Made by a program: the position numbers and the translations under genes. Shown piece after piece: positions 8,239-16,894 of a stretch of DNA of 64,000 nucleotides. The stretch is from Streptomyces naganishii JCM 4654 (GTDB lineage Bacteria > Actinomycetota > Actinomycetes > Streptomycetales > Streptomycetaceae). Under the pieces are notes generated by a model. That model made no database searches and had not been told where the DNA came from. It was given only the letters and a program-made list of their open reading frames with translations. Position 1 is the first letter of the stretch, and the number at the start of each line of letters is the position of its first letter. The stretch covers positions 1 to 64,000 of the forward strand of contig NZ_BMVF01000009.1 of NCBI RefSeq assembly GCF_014650575.1. Reading direction: 5' to 3'.

Positions 8239-11200
8239 TCAGTACTCCACTTGCTGGCTGCGGCGGCGTATGACGGTGACCTCGTCACGCTGGTTGCCGG
8301 TGGGGCCGTAGTAGTTGAAGGCGTAGGTGAACTGGGCGTAGCCGCCCGCCAGATGGGTGGGCTTGAGCAGCAGCCGGGTCAGCGAGTTGTGCATGCCGCC
8401 GCGCTTGCCGGTGATCTCGGTCTTCGGCACGTTCACGTTGCGGTCCTGGGCGTGGTACATGTACACCGTGCCCTCGGGCATCCGGTGGGTGACCACCGCA
8501 CGGGCGGCCACGACGCCGTTGCGGTTGTACGCCTCGATCCACTCGTTGTCGCGCACGCCGATCTTCTCCGCGTCCGCGTTCGACATCCAGATGACCGGGC
8601 CGCCGCGCGACAGGTCGAGCATGTACTTGTTGTCCTGGTAGTTGGAGTGGATGGACCACTTCGAGTGCGGGGTCAGGTAGCGCACCGTGACCTCCGCGCG
8701 GCCGTCCTCGCCCAGGTGCTCGTCGCCGTAGTGCCGGATCGCGTTCAGCGGCGGCCGGTAGACGGGCAGTTGCTCGCCCAGCTCGCTCATCCAGTCGTGC
8801 TGGACGAAGAAGTGCTGGCGGCCGGTGAGGGTGTGCCAGGGCTTCTTGTGCTCGACGTTGATGACGAAGGGGGAGTAGCGGCGGCCGCCGGTCTCCGAGC
8901 CCGACCACTCGTAGGAGGTCATCACCGAGCGCGGCTGGGTGCGGGTGTCGGCGAACGTGATCCGCTCGGCCTCGCGCTCGGCGGACAGCTCCACCAGGCC
9001 CTCGCTGCCGGTCTGCCGCTCCAGCTCCCGGAAACCCTCGGTCGCCAGGCGGCCGTTGGTGGTGCCGGACAGCGCGAGGATCGCCTCGCACATGTCGCTC
9101 GCGGTGGCCAGCGCCGGCCGGCCCGCGCCGGCTCCGTCGCGCACCGTGCCGTTGCGGTGCCGCAGCTCCTCGATCTCGCGGTCCGGGTGGACGGTGACGC
9201 CCTTGGTGGTGGTGCCGAGCGTGTCCAGCAGCGGGCCGATCGCGCGCATCTTCTGCGCCACGGCCGCGTAGTCGCGCTCCACCACGACCAGCTTCGGCAT
9301 CGTGCGGCCCGGCACCGGCTCGCACTCGCCCTTCTTCCAGTCCCGCACCACCCCGCCGGGCTGGGCGAGTTCGTCTGGGGTGTCGTGCGCGAGCGGCACG
9401 GCCAGGACGTCGGTGCGGGTGCCCAGGTGCTCGGCGGCCAGCTCGCTGAACCGGTCGGCGATGCCGAGGAAGGTGTCGTAGTCGGTACGGGCCTGCCAGG
9501 GCGGGGCGATGGCGGGGGTGAAGGCGTGCACGAAGGGGTGCATGTCCGTGCTGGACAGGTCGTCCTTCTCGTACCAGGTCGCGGCCGGCAGGACCACGTC
9601 GGCCAGCAGGGCGGTGGAGGTCATCCGGAAGTCCATGGTGACCATCAGGTCGAGCTTGCCCTCGGGCGCCTCCTCGTGCCACACCACCTCCTCGGGCCGC
9701 TCGTCCTCGGGGGACTCGGCGGAGCGCACCGCGGCGTCCGTGCCCAGCAGGTGGCGCAGGAAGTACTCGTTGCCCTTGCCGGAGGAGCCCAGCAGGTTGG
9801 CCCGCCACACGGTGAGCACGCGGGGGAAGTTGGCCGGGTCGTCGGGGTCCTCGGCGGCGAACCTGAGCCGCCCCGACTTCAGTTCGTCCACGACGTGCTC
9901 GGCGACGCCGCGCCCCCCGGCCGCGGCCTCGTCGGCCAGGTCCAGCGGGTTGCGGTCGAAGCCGGGGTGACCGGGCGTCCAGCCCAGGCGCACCGCCTGC
10001 GCCAGACAGTCCGCGAACGCCTTGCCCTTGAAGCGGCCCTCGCCCAGCGGCGAGGCCAGCTCGTCGGGCCCGAACGCCTCGTAACGCCACTGGTCGGTGT
10101 TCAGGTACCAGTAGGAGGTGCCCGTCATGTGCCGGGTCGGGCGCTGCCAGTCGAAGGCGAACGCCAGGTGCTGGAAGCCGGTGAGCGGGCGGACCTTCTC
10201 CTGGCCCACGTAGTGCGCCCAGCCACCGCCGTTGACGCCCTGGCAGCCGGTCATCGTGGTCAGCGCCAGGAACGCCCGGTAGATCGTGTCGGAGTGGAAC
10301 CAGTGGTTGGTGCCCGCGCCCATCGCGATCATCGAACGGCCGTTGGTGCGCTCGGCGTTGCGGGCGAACTCCCGGGCGATCCGGGCCGCCTGCTCGGCCG
10401 GCACCGACGTGATGGTCTCCTGCCAGGCCGGGGTGTACGGCTGGGAGGCGTCGTCGTACGCCAGCGGCCACACACCCGGCAGGCCCGGCCGGGCCACGCC
10501 GTACTGGGCGAGCATCAGGTCGAACACGGTGGTGACCAGCCGGCCGCCCACGCGCTTGACGGGCACGCCGCGCACCATCACCGAGCCGCCCTCGGTCGCG
10601 CCCTCGTCGAAGCGGGGCAGCGCCACCCGGACGGTGTCCTCGGCCGTCTCCAGCAGGCTCAACTCGGGCACCACGTCACCCAGATCGAGGTTCCAGCGGC
10701 CTCGCCCGGCTTCCCCCCACCGGAAGCCGAGCGAGCCGCCCGGGACCACCGCCTCGCCGGTGGTCCGGTCCATCAGCACCGTCTTGGCGTCCGCGTGCTC
10801 CTCGTCACGGCCCAGGTCGGCCGCCGTCAGGAACCCGTCGGGGACGAGCCCGTGCTCGCCCTCCCGCAGCGCCACCAGGAACGGTGCGTCGGTGTAGGTG
10901 CGCAAGTAGTCGCGGAAGTAGGGAACTTCGCGGTCGATGAGGAACTCGCGCAGGATCACGTGGCCCATGGCCATCGCCAGCGCCCCGTCGGTGCCCGGGT
11001 GCGGCGCCATCCACTCGTCGGCGAACTTCACGTTGTCCGCGTAGTCGGGGCTGACCGCGACGACCTTGGTGCCGTTGTAGCGGGTCTCGGTCAGGAAGTG
11101 CGCGTCCGGGGTGCGGGTGACGGGGATGTTGGAGCCCCACATCACCAGGTAGCCCGCGTTCCACCAGTCCGCCGCCTCGGGCACGTCGGTCTGGTCGCCG

Positions 11201-11937
11201 AACATCTGCGGCGAGGCCACCGGCAGGTCGGCGTACCAGTCGTAGAACGACAGCAGCGTGCCGCCGATCAGCGACATGAAGCGGGAGCCGGCCGCGAAGG
11301 ACGCCATCGACATCGCCGGGATCGGCGAGAAGCCCGCCACCCGGTCGGGGCCGTAGTTCTTGATGGTGTGCACATGGGCGGCGGCCACCAGCTCGGTCAC
11401 CTCGTCCCAGCCGGCGCGCACCAAACCGCCCTTGCCGCGGGCCCGCTTGTACGCCCGCGCCTTGGCCGGGTCGGAGGTGATCTCCGCCCACGCGGCGACC
11501 GGGTCGCCGAGCCGGCGGCGGGCCTCGCGCCACATCTTCAGCAGCGTGCCGCGCACATACGGGTAGCGGACCCGGCTGGGCGAGTAGGTGTACCAGGAGA
11601 ACGAGGCGCCGCGCGGGCAGCCGCGCGGCTCGTACTCGGGGCAGTCCGCGCCGATCGAGGGGTAGTCGGTGGCCTGGTGCTCCCAGGTGATGATGCCGTC
11701 CTTGACGTACACCATCCACGAGCAGGAACCCGTGCAGTTCACTCCGTGGGTGGAGCGCACCACCTTGTCGTGGGACCAGCGGTCCCGGTAGAAGCCCTCC
11801 CACTTGCCGTCGTTCTCGCCGAAGACGGCTCGCCCGTCGGCGGAGACCTCGCTACGGGTCAGCAGCCTGCGGGCTGCAAGCGGCCAGCCCTGTGCGGCGC
11901 GCGGTCCCCGCTGCCGTGCGTTTTCGTCGTTCTCCAT
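8239..11937 (-). CDS. narG: Respiratory nitrate reductase alpha subunit (copy A)
   Basis: 1232 residues, the bis-MGD molybdenum catalytic subunit that reduces nitrate to nitrite on the cytoplasmic side of the membrane. The N-terminal FS0 cluster ligands are His64, Cys68, Cys72 (STHGVNCTGSC) and Cys107 (RGCPRG). The active-site block YDWYADLPVASPQMFGDQTD is present. The C-terminus ends in the usual GPTGNQRDEVTVIRRRS. No twin-arginine signal is seen, as expected for cytoplasm-facing NarG. First gene of the minus-strand operon narGHJI-VKOR. Two palindromes lie 40 and 95 bases upstream. No strong ribosome site is visible. Confidence 0.98.
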   Translation of the reverse strand: MENDENARQRGPRAAQGWPLAARRLLTRSEVSADGRAVFGENDGKWEGFYRDRWSHDKVVRSTHGVNCTGSCSWMVYVKDGIITWEHQATDYPSIGADCPEYEPRGCPRGASFSWYTYSPSRVRYPYVRGTLLKMWREARRRLGDPVAAWAEITSDPAKARAYKRARGKGGLVRAGWDEVTELVAAAHVHTIKNYGPDRVAGFSPIPAMSMASFAAGSRFMSLIGGTLLSFYDWYADLPVASPQMFGDQTDVPEAADWWNAGYLVMWGSNIPVTRTPDAHFLTETRYNGTKVVAVSPDYADNVKFADEWMAPHPGTDGALAMAMGHVILREFLIDREVPYFRDYLRTYTDAPFLVALREGEHGLVPDGFLTAADLGRDEEHADAKTVLMDRTTGEAVVPGGSLGFRWGEAGRGRWNLDLGDVVPELSLLETAEDTVRVALPRFDEGATEGGSVMVRGVPVKRVGGRLVTTVFDLMLAQYGVARPGLPGVWPLAYDDASQPYTPAWQETITSVPAEQAARIAREFARNAERTNGRSMIAMGAGTNHWFHSDTIYRAFLALTTMTGCQGVNGGGWAHYVGQEKVRPLTGFQHLAFAFDWQRPTRHMTGTSYWYLNTDQWRYEAFGPDELASPLGEGRFKGKAFADCLAQAVRLGWTPGHPGFDRNPLDLADEAAAGGRGVAEHVVDELKSGRLRFAAEDPDDPANFPRVLTVWRANLLGSSGKGNEYFLRHLLGTDAAVRSAESPEDERPEEVVWHEEAPEGKLDLMVTMDFRMTSTALLADVVLPAATWYEKDDLSSTDMHPFVHAFTPAIAPPWQARTDYDTFLGIADRFSELAAEHLGTRTDVLAVPLAHDTPDELAQPGGVVRDWKKGECEPVPGRTMPKLVVVERDYAAVAQKMRAIGPLLDTLGTTTKGVTVHPDREIEELRHRNGTVRDGAGAGRPALATASDMCEAILALSGTTNGRLATEGFRELERQTGSEGLVELSAEREAERITFADTRTQPRSVMTSYEWSGSETGGRRYSPFVINVEHKKPWHTLTGRQHFFVQHDWMSELGEQLPVYRPPLNAIRHYGDEHLGEDGRAEVTVRYLTPHSKWSIHSNYQDNKYMLDLSRGGPVIWMSNADAEKIGVRDNEWIEAYNRNGVVAARAVVTHRMPEGTVYMYHAQDRNVNVPKTEITGKRGGMHNSLTRLLLKPTHLAGGYAQFTYAFNYYGPTGNQRDEVTVIRRRSQQVEY

Positions 11938-12289
11938 GGCCGGAAACCTATGCGCGCGGCATGGCGGTGATCCTTGGGCCGAATGCCCCCCGCCCCATGC
12001 CTTAAGGCCCCGGTCCGGCCGCCCGGCCAGGGACCAATGGCCCTACGGCCAGGGCCCCTCGGCGGTGCGGGCGGGGGCCTCGCGCGGTGCAGGCTGGGCG
12101 GTGATCGAATCGGAGGCAGCGCATGTACGACCGCACCCGGTGCCGGCCCGGCCCCATCCCCCGTCCCAGGCCGAGGCAGGCACGCCGGACGGCATGCGCC
12201 CCCCTCCGGTTCGGTCACAGTCCGGCCACCGGCCCAGTCTGCCCTGACGCCCGGCGGGCCGGACACCTCCGCCCGGAACGGCCCGCCCG
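11938..12289. promoter_or_regulatory. Divergent promoter region narG / radical SAM operon with two palindromes
   Basis: A 352-base gene-free gap. Bases 11976-11989 (GGGCCGAATGCCCC) and 12030-12043 (GGGACCAATGGCCC) both match GGGNC-N4-GNCCC. The second differs from the mycobacterial DevR core GGGACTWWAGTCCC at three positions. They lie 40 and 95 bases from the narG start and 300 and 247 bases from the radical SAM start. They could serve both directions. A GGCC-rich stretch follows at 12044-12060. No other structure was seen. Confidence 0.45.
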
Positions 12290-13561
12290 ATGACCGCCCC
12301 GCGAGTGCCCGGGCCCCGGGGGCGGGTCGTCCGGGTGCAGCGGCAGGACGTGGGCGAGCGGCCCTTCATCGTGATCTGGGAGTCGACCCGGGCCTGCCCG
12401 CTGGCGTGCCTGCACTGCCGCGCCGAGGCCGTGCCCGACCGGGATCCGCGCGAGCTCGGCACCGAGGCCGCCAAGGACCTGATGCGGCAGATCGCCGCCT
12501 TCGGGCAGCCGGCCCCCCTCTTCGTGATCACCGGCGGCGACCCCTTCCAGCGCCCCGACCTGCTCGAACTCATCGCCTACGGCAAGGAGGCCGGCGTACG
12601 CGTCGCCGTCTCGCCCTCGGGCACCCCCACCCTCACCGCGGACCGCCTGCGGGCCGTGCACGAGGTCGGCGCGGCGGCGCTCTCGCTCAGCCTGGACGGC
12701 TCCACCCCCGAGCTCCACGACGGATTCCGGGGCGTGCCCGGCGTCTACGGCTGGACCATCGACGCCTGGGACACCGCCCGCGAGCTGGGCATGAAGGTGC
12801 AGATCAACACCACCGTCACCCGGCACAACCTGCACGACCTCCCGGACATCGTGCGCCTGGTGCACACCCACGGCGCGATGCTGTGGAGCGCGTTCTTCCT
12901 GGTGCCCACCGGACGCGGCGCCGCCCTCGGTTCGCTCACCCCCGAGGAGACCGAGGACGTGCTGAACTTCGTCCACGACGTCGGCCTCACCGTGCCCGCC
13001 AAGACCACCGAGGCCCACCACTTCCGCCGCGTCGCCCTCCAGCGCCGCATCCTCGCCGACCTGGGCGAGGACCACGAGAAGGTGCTCCGACTCGGGCCGC
13101 TGTACCGGGAGTTGCGGGACCGCGCGGCCGGGCTGGGCCTGACCGGCGGGGGCCGCCGCGCCCGCCGCCCCCCGCTCGACGTCAACGCCGGCCGCGGCTT
13201 CGTCTTCGTCTCGCACACCGGCACCGTGCACCCCAGCGGCTTCCTGCCGCTCGGCGCGGGCAGCGTGCGCGAACGTCCGCTGACCGAGATCTACCGCACC
13301 TCCGAGCTGTTCACCGGCCTGCGCGACGCCGACCGGCTGGGCGGCCGCTGCGGCTCCTGCGAGTTCCGCCGCGTGTGCGGCGGCTCCCGCTCCCGCGCCT
13401 ACGGCCTCACCGGAGACCCGTACGCCGAGGAGCCGTGGTGCGGCTACGTCCCCGGATCCTTCCCCTACCAGCGGGAGCTGGCCGCACTGCTGTCCGCGCC
13501 GGCGGCGGCGCACGGCGACGCGACGCCCGCCCGGCCGGAGGACGTGCGAGGAGCACCGTGA
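12290..13561 (+). CDS. Radical SAM / SPASM domain protein
   Basis: 423 residues. The radical SAM cluster motif CxxxCxxC is at Cys36, Cys40, Cys43 (STRACPLACLHC), the SAM-binding GGDPF is near residue 85, and a C-terminal SPASM-type cysteine set is present (CGSCEFRRVCGG and later EPWCGY). It resembles the haem-biosynthesis-like radical SAM group related to AhbD/NirJ (from memory, TIGR04053). The substrate is not known. Start ATG 12290 has only a weak ribosome site. Its stop overlaps the GTG of the nitrite-reductase fusion, so the two are co-translated; it may modify a cofactor or peptide needed by that protein. Confidence 0.88.
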   Translation: MTAPRVPGPRGRVVRVQRQDVGERPFIVIWESTRACPLACLHCRAEAVPDRDPRELGTEAAKDLMRQIAAFGQPAPLFVITGGDPFQRPDLLELIAYGKEAGVRVAVSPSGTPTLTADRLRAVHEVGAAALSLSLDGSTPELHDGFRGVPGVYGWTIDAWDTARELGMKVQINTTVTRHNLHDLPDIVRLVHTHGAMLWSAFFLVPTGRGAALGSLTPEETEDVLNFVHDVGLTVPAKTTEAHHFRRVALQRRILADLGEDHEKVLRLGPLYRELRDRAAGLGLTGGGRRARRPPLDVNAGRGFVFVSHTGTVHPSGFLPLGAGSVRERPLTEIYRTSELFTGLRDADRLGGRCGSCEFRRVCGGSRSRAYGLTGDPYAEEPWCGYVPGSFPYQRELAALLSAPAAAHGDATPARPEDVRGAP

Positions 13562-16251
13562 ACGAGCTCGACAACGGACCGAGGGCCGACGGCCGCCGGC
13601 AACTCCCGCTCCTCCGGCCCGCCGACGCCGAAGCCCGCCCCAGCCGCTTCAAGCGGTCGGGCGTGCGCTCCCGCCACCTGCGCGCGCACATCCTCGTCGC
13701 CGGCTGGGCGGGCCTCGCCCTGCTCGCGGCCACCGCCCAGAGCACCCTGCCCGTGGCGCGCTGGCTCGCCGTCCACCTCTTCCTGCTCGGCGCGGCCACC
13801 ACCGCGATCGTGGTGTGGACCGAGCACTTCGCCGTCGCCATGCTGCACGCGAAACTCCCCGACCAGCGCTGGAGCGCCGTCCGGCTCGCCGGGGTGAACC
13901 TCGCCGTGGCCGGCGTGCTCACCGGCGTGTGGGCCGAACTGCCCGCGCTGACGGTGGCGGCCTGCGCCGGCCTGGTCACCGCCGTCGCGGCGCACCTGTT
14001 CGTGCTGGTGCGCCTGGGCCGCGGCGCGCTCGGCGGCCGGCTGGCACCCATCGCCGCGTACTACCGCACGGGCACCGCCGCGCTCATCGTGGGCGCGGTG
14101 CTGGGCGGCCTGCTGGCCACCGGCGCCGCGGGCGCGCACACGCACACCGGGCTGCGGCTCGCCCACATCCACGTCACCCTCTTCGGCTGGATCGGACTGC
14201 CCGTCCTCGGCACCCTGTTCATGCTCTGGCCCACCGTCCTGGGCGTCCGGATGCACGAGGCCACCACGGCGACGGCCCGCCGGGTCCTGGTCTGCGCCGG
14301 CGGTGGACTCGCCGTCGCGGTGACCGGCCTCGCGGCCGACCTGCGCTGGGCCGCGGTCGCCGGTCTCGCCGCGTACGCCGCCGGACTGGCCCTGGCCCTG
14401 CGGCTCCTGGTCGCCACCGTGCGCCGCGGCCGCGGCCCCGTCTCGGTCGCCGCCGCCTGGTCGCTGGCCGCGTCCGCCGCCTGGCTGGCGGCCGGGGTCG
14501 CCTTCGACCTGGTACTGCTGGCCACCCGCTCCGAGAGCGCCGCCCAGGACGGCGTGGACGCCCTGGTCCCCCTGATCCTGTTCGGCTTCGTCGCCCAGGT
14601 CCTCGTCGGCGCGCTGACGTACCTGCTGCCGGTCGTGCTGTCCTCCGGCCCCAAGGAGCGCGCCGGACTGCGGGCGGTGCTCGAGCGCGGCTGGGCGCCC
14701 CGGCTGGCCGCCCTCGACCTCGCCGTGGCGCTGCTCGTCCTGCCCCTGCCCGGCCCGGCCGCCACCGCGGGCACGGTACTGGCCGCGGCCTCCGCGCTCG
14801 CGTTCCTCGCCCTCGTCGTCGCCGTGCTGGGCCACCGGAGCCGGCCCGACGAGCCGTCACGCACCCCCGTACTGCTCGGCACCGCGGCCGCCGTGGTCGT
14901 CACCGTGCTCGCCGTGCTGGTCGCGGGCAGCGGCGGCACCGGCGGCGGCTCGGACGTGGCCGCGGGGCAGCCGGGCGGCGGTGTCGCCACCACCACCCGA
15001 ACCGTGGCGGTGTCACTGGGCAACATGCGCATCACCCCCAGCCGCATCGAGGTCGCCGAGGGCACCGCGCTGCGCCTGGACGTCACCAACCGCGACGCGC
15101 AGCGCCACGACCTGAAGATCGACGGCGGCCCGGCCACCGCACTGCTGTCCGACGGGCAGTCACGCACCCTCGACCTCGGCACGATCACCGCCGACCGCAA
15201 GGGCTGGTGCACGGTCCCGGGCCACCGCGCGGCCGGCATGACCCTCGACATCGTGGTCAAGGGCGGCACGGGCAGCGGAGCGACGACCGGCACGGACAAC
15301 ACGGCCGGGATGGACGGCATGAACGGCATGAACGGCATGCACAGCGGCAGCCAGGGCCGGGGCGACGGCTCCACGGCCACCGCCCCCGACCTCGCCGCAG
15401 ACTTCTCCCACGGCTGGCAGCCCCGCTCCGCGGCCCTGCCCGCCGCGCCCGCCGCCACCGTGCACAAGGTCGAACTGCACGCCATGCGCCGCACGGTGGA
15501 GGTCGCCCCGGGCGTCGAGCAGGAGATGTGGACCTTCGGCGGCACCGCCCCCGGCCCCACCCTGCGCGGCAGGGTCGGCGACGTCTTCGAGGTCACCCTC
15601 GTCAACGACGACCCCACGATGGGCCACGGCATCGACTTCCACGCCGGCTCCCTCGCCCCCGACAAGCCGATGCGCACCATCCAGCCGGGCGAGCGTCTCG
15701 TCTACCGCTTCCGCGCCGCGCGGTCCGGCGCCTGGCTGTACCACTGCAGCACCATGCCCATGCTCCAGCACATCGGCAACGGCATGTACGGCGCGGTGAT
15801 CATCGACCCGCCCGGACTGGCGAAGGCCGGCCACGAGTACGTGCTCGTCTCCTCCGAGCTCTTCCTCGGCACCCCGGGCAGCACGGCCCAGGTCGCGAAG
15901 ATGCGTCAGAACACCCCGGACGCCTGGATGTTCAACGGCGTCGCCGCACAGTACGACAAGGCGCCGCTGAGCGTGCGCGCCGGCGAGCGGGTCCGCTTCT
16001 GGGTGGTCGCGGCCGGCCCCAACGACGGCATCGCCTTCCACATCGTGGGCACCGTCTTCGACACCGTCTACAAGGAAGGCGCCTACCTGCTGCGGCCGGG
16101 CGGCACGGGCGGCTCCCAGGCGCTCGACCTGTCGGCGGCCCAGGGCGGTTTCGTGGAGACGGTGTTCCCCGAGGCCGGCCACTACGCGTTCGTCGACCAC
16201 GACATGCGGCACGCCGAGGCCGGGGCGCACGGCGTGGTGGAGGTGAGGTGA
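13558..16251 (+). CDS. nirK: Membrane domain-cupredoxin-NirK fusion (copper nitrite reductase, class II)
   Basis: 897 residues in three parts. Residues about 40-465: around 13 hydrophobic segments with buried histidines (AVHLFLLG, WTEHFAVAML, HTHTGLRLAHIHVTLFGW), resembling NnrS/haem-copper-type membrane proteins. Residues about 480-575: a blue-copper domain with candidate ligands in RHDL and WCTVPGHRAAGM. A Met/Gly/Asn linker follows. Residues about 600-897: a two-domain copper nitrite reductase. His690, Asp693 and His695 (GHGIDFH), His729, Cys730, His738 and Met743 (YHCSTMPMLQHIGNGM), catalytic His828 (AFHIVGTVFDTVY) and His881 (VDHDM) match all type 1, type 2 and catalytic positions of AniA-like enzymes. 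It should reduce nitrite to NO. GTG start overlaps the radical SAM stop. Confidence 0.85.
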   Translation: MNELDNGPRADGRRQLPLLRPADAEARPSRFKRSGVRSRHLRAHILVAGWAGLALLAATAQSTLPVARWLAVHLFLLGAATTAIVVWTEHFAVAMLHAKLPDQRWSAVRLAGVNLAVAGVLTGVWAELPALTVAACAGLVTAVAAHLFVLVRLGRGALGGRLAPIAAYYRTGTAALIVGAVLGGLLATGAAGAHTHTGLRLAHIHVTLFGWIGLPVLGTLFMLWPTVLGVRMHEATTATARRVLVCAGGGLAVAVTGLAADLRWAAVAGLAAYAAGLALALRLLVATVRRGRGPVSVAAAWSLAASAAWLAAGVAFDLVLLATRSESAAQDGVDALVPLILFGFVAQVLVGALTYLLPVVLSSGPKERAGLRAVLERGWAPRLAALDLAVALLVLPLPGPAATAGTVLAAASALAFLALVVAVLGHRSRPDEPSRTPVLLGTAAAVVVTVLAVLVAGSGGTGGGSDVAAGQPGGGVATTTRTVAVSLGNMRITPSRIEVAEGTALRLDVTNRDAQRHDLKIDGGPATALLSDGQSRTLDLGTITADRKGWCTVPGHRAAGMTLDIVVKGGTGSGATTGTDNTAGMDGMNGMNGMHSGSQGRGDGSTATAPDLAADFSHGWQPRSAALPAAPAATVHKVELHAMRRTVEVAPGVEQEMWTFGGTAPGPTLRGRVGDVFEVTLVNDDPTMGHGIDFHAGSLAPDKPMRTIQPGERLVYRFRAARSGAWLYHCSTMPMLQHIGNGMYGAVIIDPPGLAKAGHEYVLVSSELFLGTPGSTAQVAKMRQNTPDAWMFNGVAAQYDKAPLSVRAGERVRFWVVAAGPNDGIAFHIVGTVFDTVYKEGAYLLRPGGTGGSQALDLSAAQGGFVETVFPEAGHYAFVDHDMRHAEAGAHGVVEVR

Positions 16252-16694
16252 TGGGCGTCGGCCTCTGGTCGCTGGTGCGGTTCCTGCACGTCACCGGCGC
16301 GGTGCTGTGGGTCGGGGGACAGCTGGCGCTGTCGCTGGTGGTGCTCCCGCTGTCCCGGCGGACGCTGGCGGCGGACGACCGCGACGCGCTGGCCGCGCGG
16401 GTGGGCCGCCGCTTCGGGATCCTGACGGCGGCCCTGTTCCTGCCGCTCCAGCTGGGCACCGGCTGGGCCATCGCCTGGCACAAGGGCGTCACCTGGGCCT
16501 CCCTGGGCGAGCCCGGCTACGGCCGCGTACTGGCCACCAAGCTGGGCCTGTTCGCCCTGGTCATGCTCGCCGCCGCCGCCCACGGCTGGGCCCACGCCAG
16601 GCACCGCCCCGACCTCGCCCGCGCACTGGCCGTCGCGTCCCTGGTCGGTTCGCTCGGGGTCGTACTCCTGGCCACCGCCCTTCCGGCGACCTGA
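16251..16694 (+). CDS. CopD-like small membrane protein
   Basis: 147 residues, about four membrane helices. The N-terminal FLHVTGAVLWVGGQ resembles the copper-resistance CopD / DUF2269 type of protein, which carries conserved helix histidines; further histidines are in AWHKGVTW and AAHGWAHARH. Role in copper or haem handling is inferred. The ATG overlaps the stop of the nitrite reductase fusion (TGATG), so it is the third gene of a tight operon. Copper delivery to the fusion protein is an attractive but untested idea. Confidence 0.75.
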   Translation: MGVGLWSLVRFLHVTGAVLWVGGQLALSLVVLPLSRRTLAADDRDALAARVGRRFGILTAALFLPLQLGTGWAIAWHKGVTWASLGEPGYGRVLATKLGLFALVMLAAAAHGWAHARHRPDLARALAVASLVGSLGVVLLATALPAT

Positions 16695-16741
16695 CGTGCG
16701 GTACGGGGGATGCCGGCGGCCGGCGCCGAACCCGGGGGCCC

Positions 16742-16799
16742 GGGACCTGCGGGTCCGGTGCGCGCCGGACCCACGCGGCGGGCCCGGGACCTGCGGCCC
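16742..16799. promoter_or_regulatory. Two palindromes upstream of the second Acg-like gene
   Basis: GGGACCTGCGGGTCC (16742-16756) and GGGACCTGCGGCCC (16786-16799). The second matches GGGNC-N4-GNCCC. They are about 140 and 100 bases before the start codon at 16895, and 44 bases apart. Candidate hypoxia-regulator sites. Confidence 0.4.
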
Positions 16800-16894
16800 C
16801 CGGAAGGACCCGGTGAGCCCTCTCTTCCCGGCCGGGCGGAGACGGAGGGTGGACAGGGCAACGACTTATGAGGGACGCCGCGAAAGGAGCCGTC

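Noticed and set aside
8227..11970. Very long open frame on the plus strand opposite narG (and similar ones opposite the second narG, ppdK, xdh and PPDK/USP genes)
   Set aside because: These mirror the real genes' codon bias; the amino-acid make-up is abnormal (His/Val/Gly/Arg rich) and no family motif appears. The nitrate reductase reading on the other strand is unambiguous.
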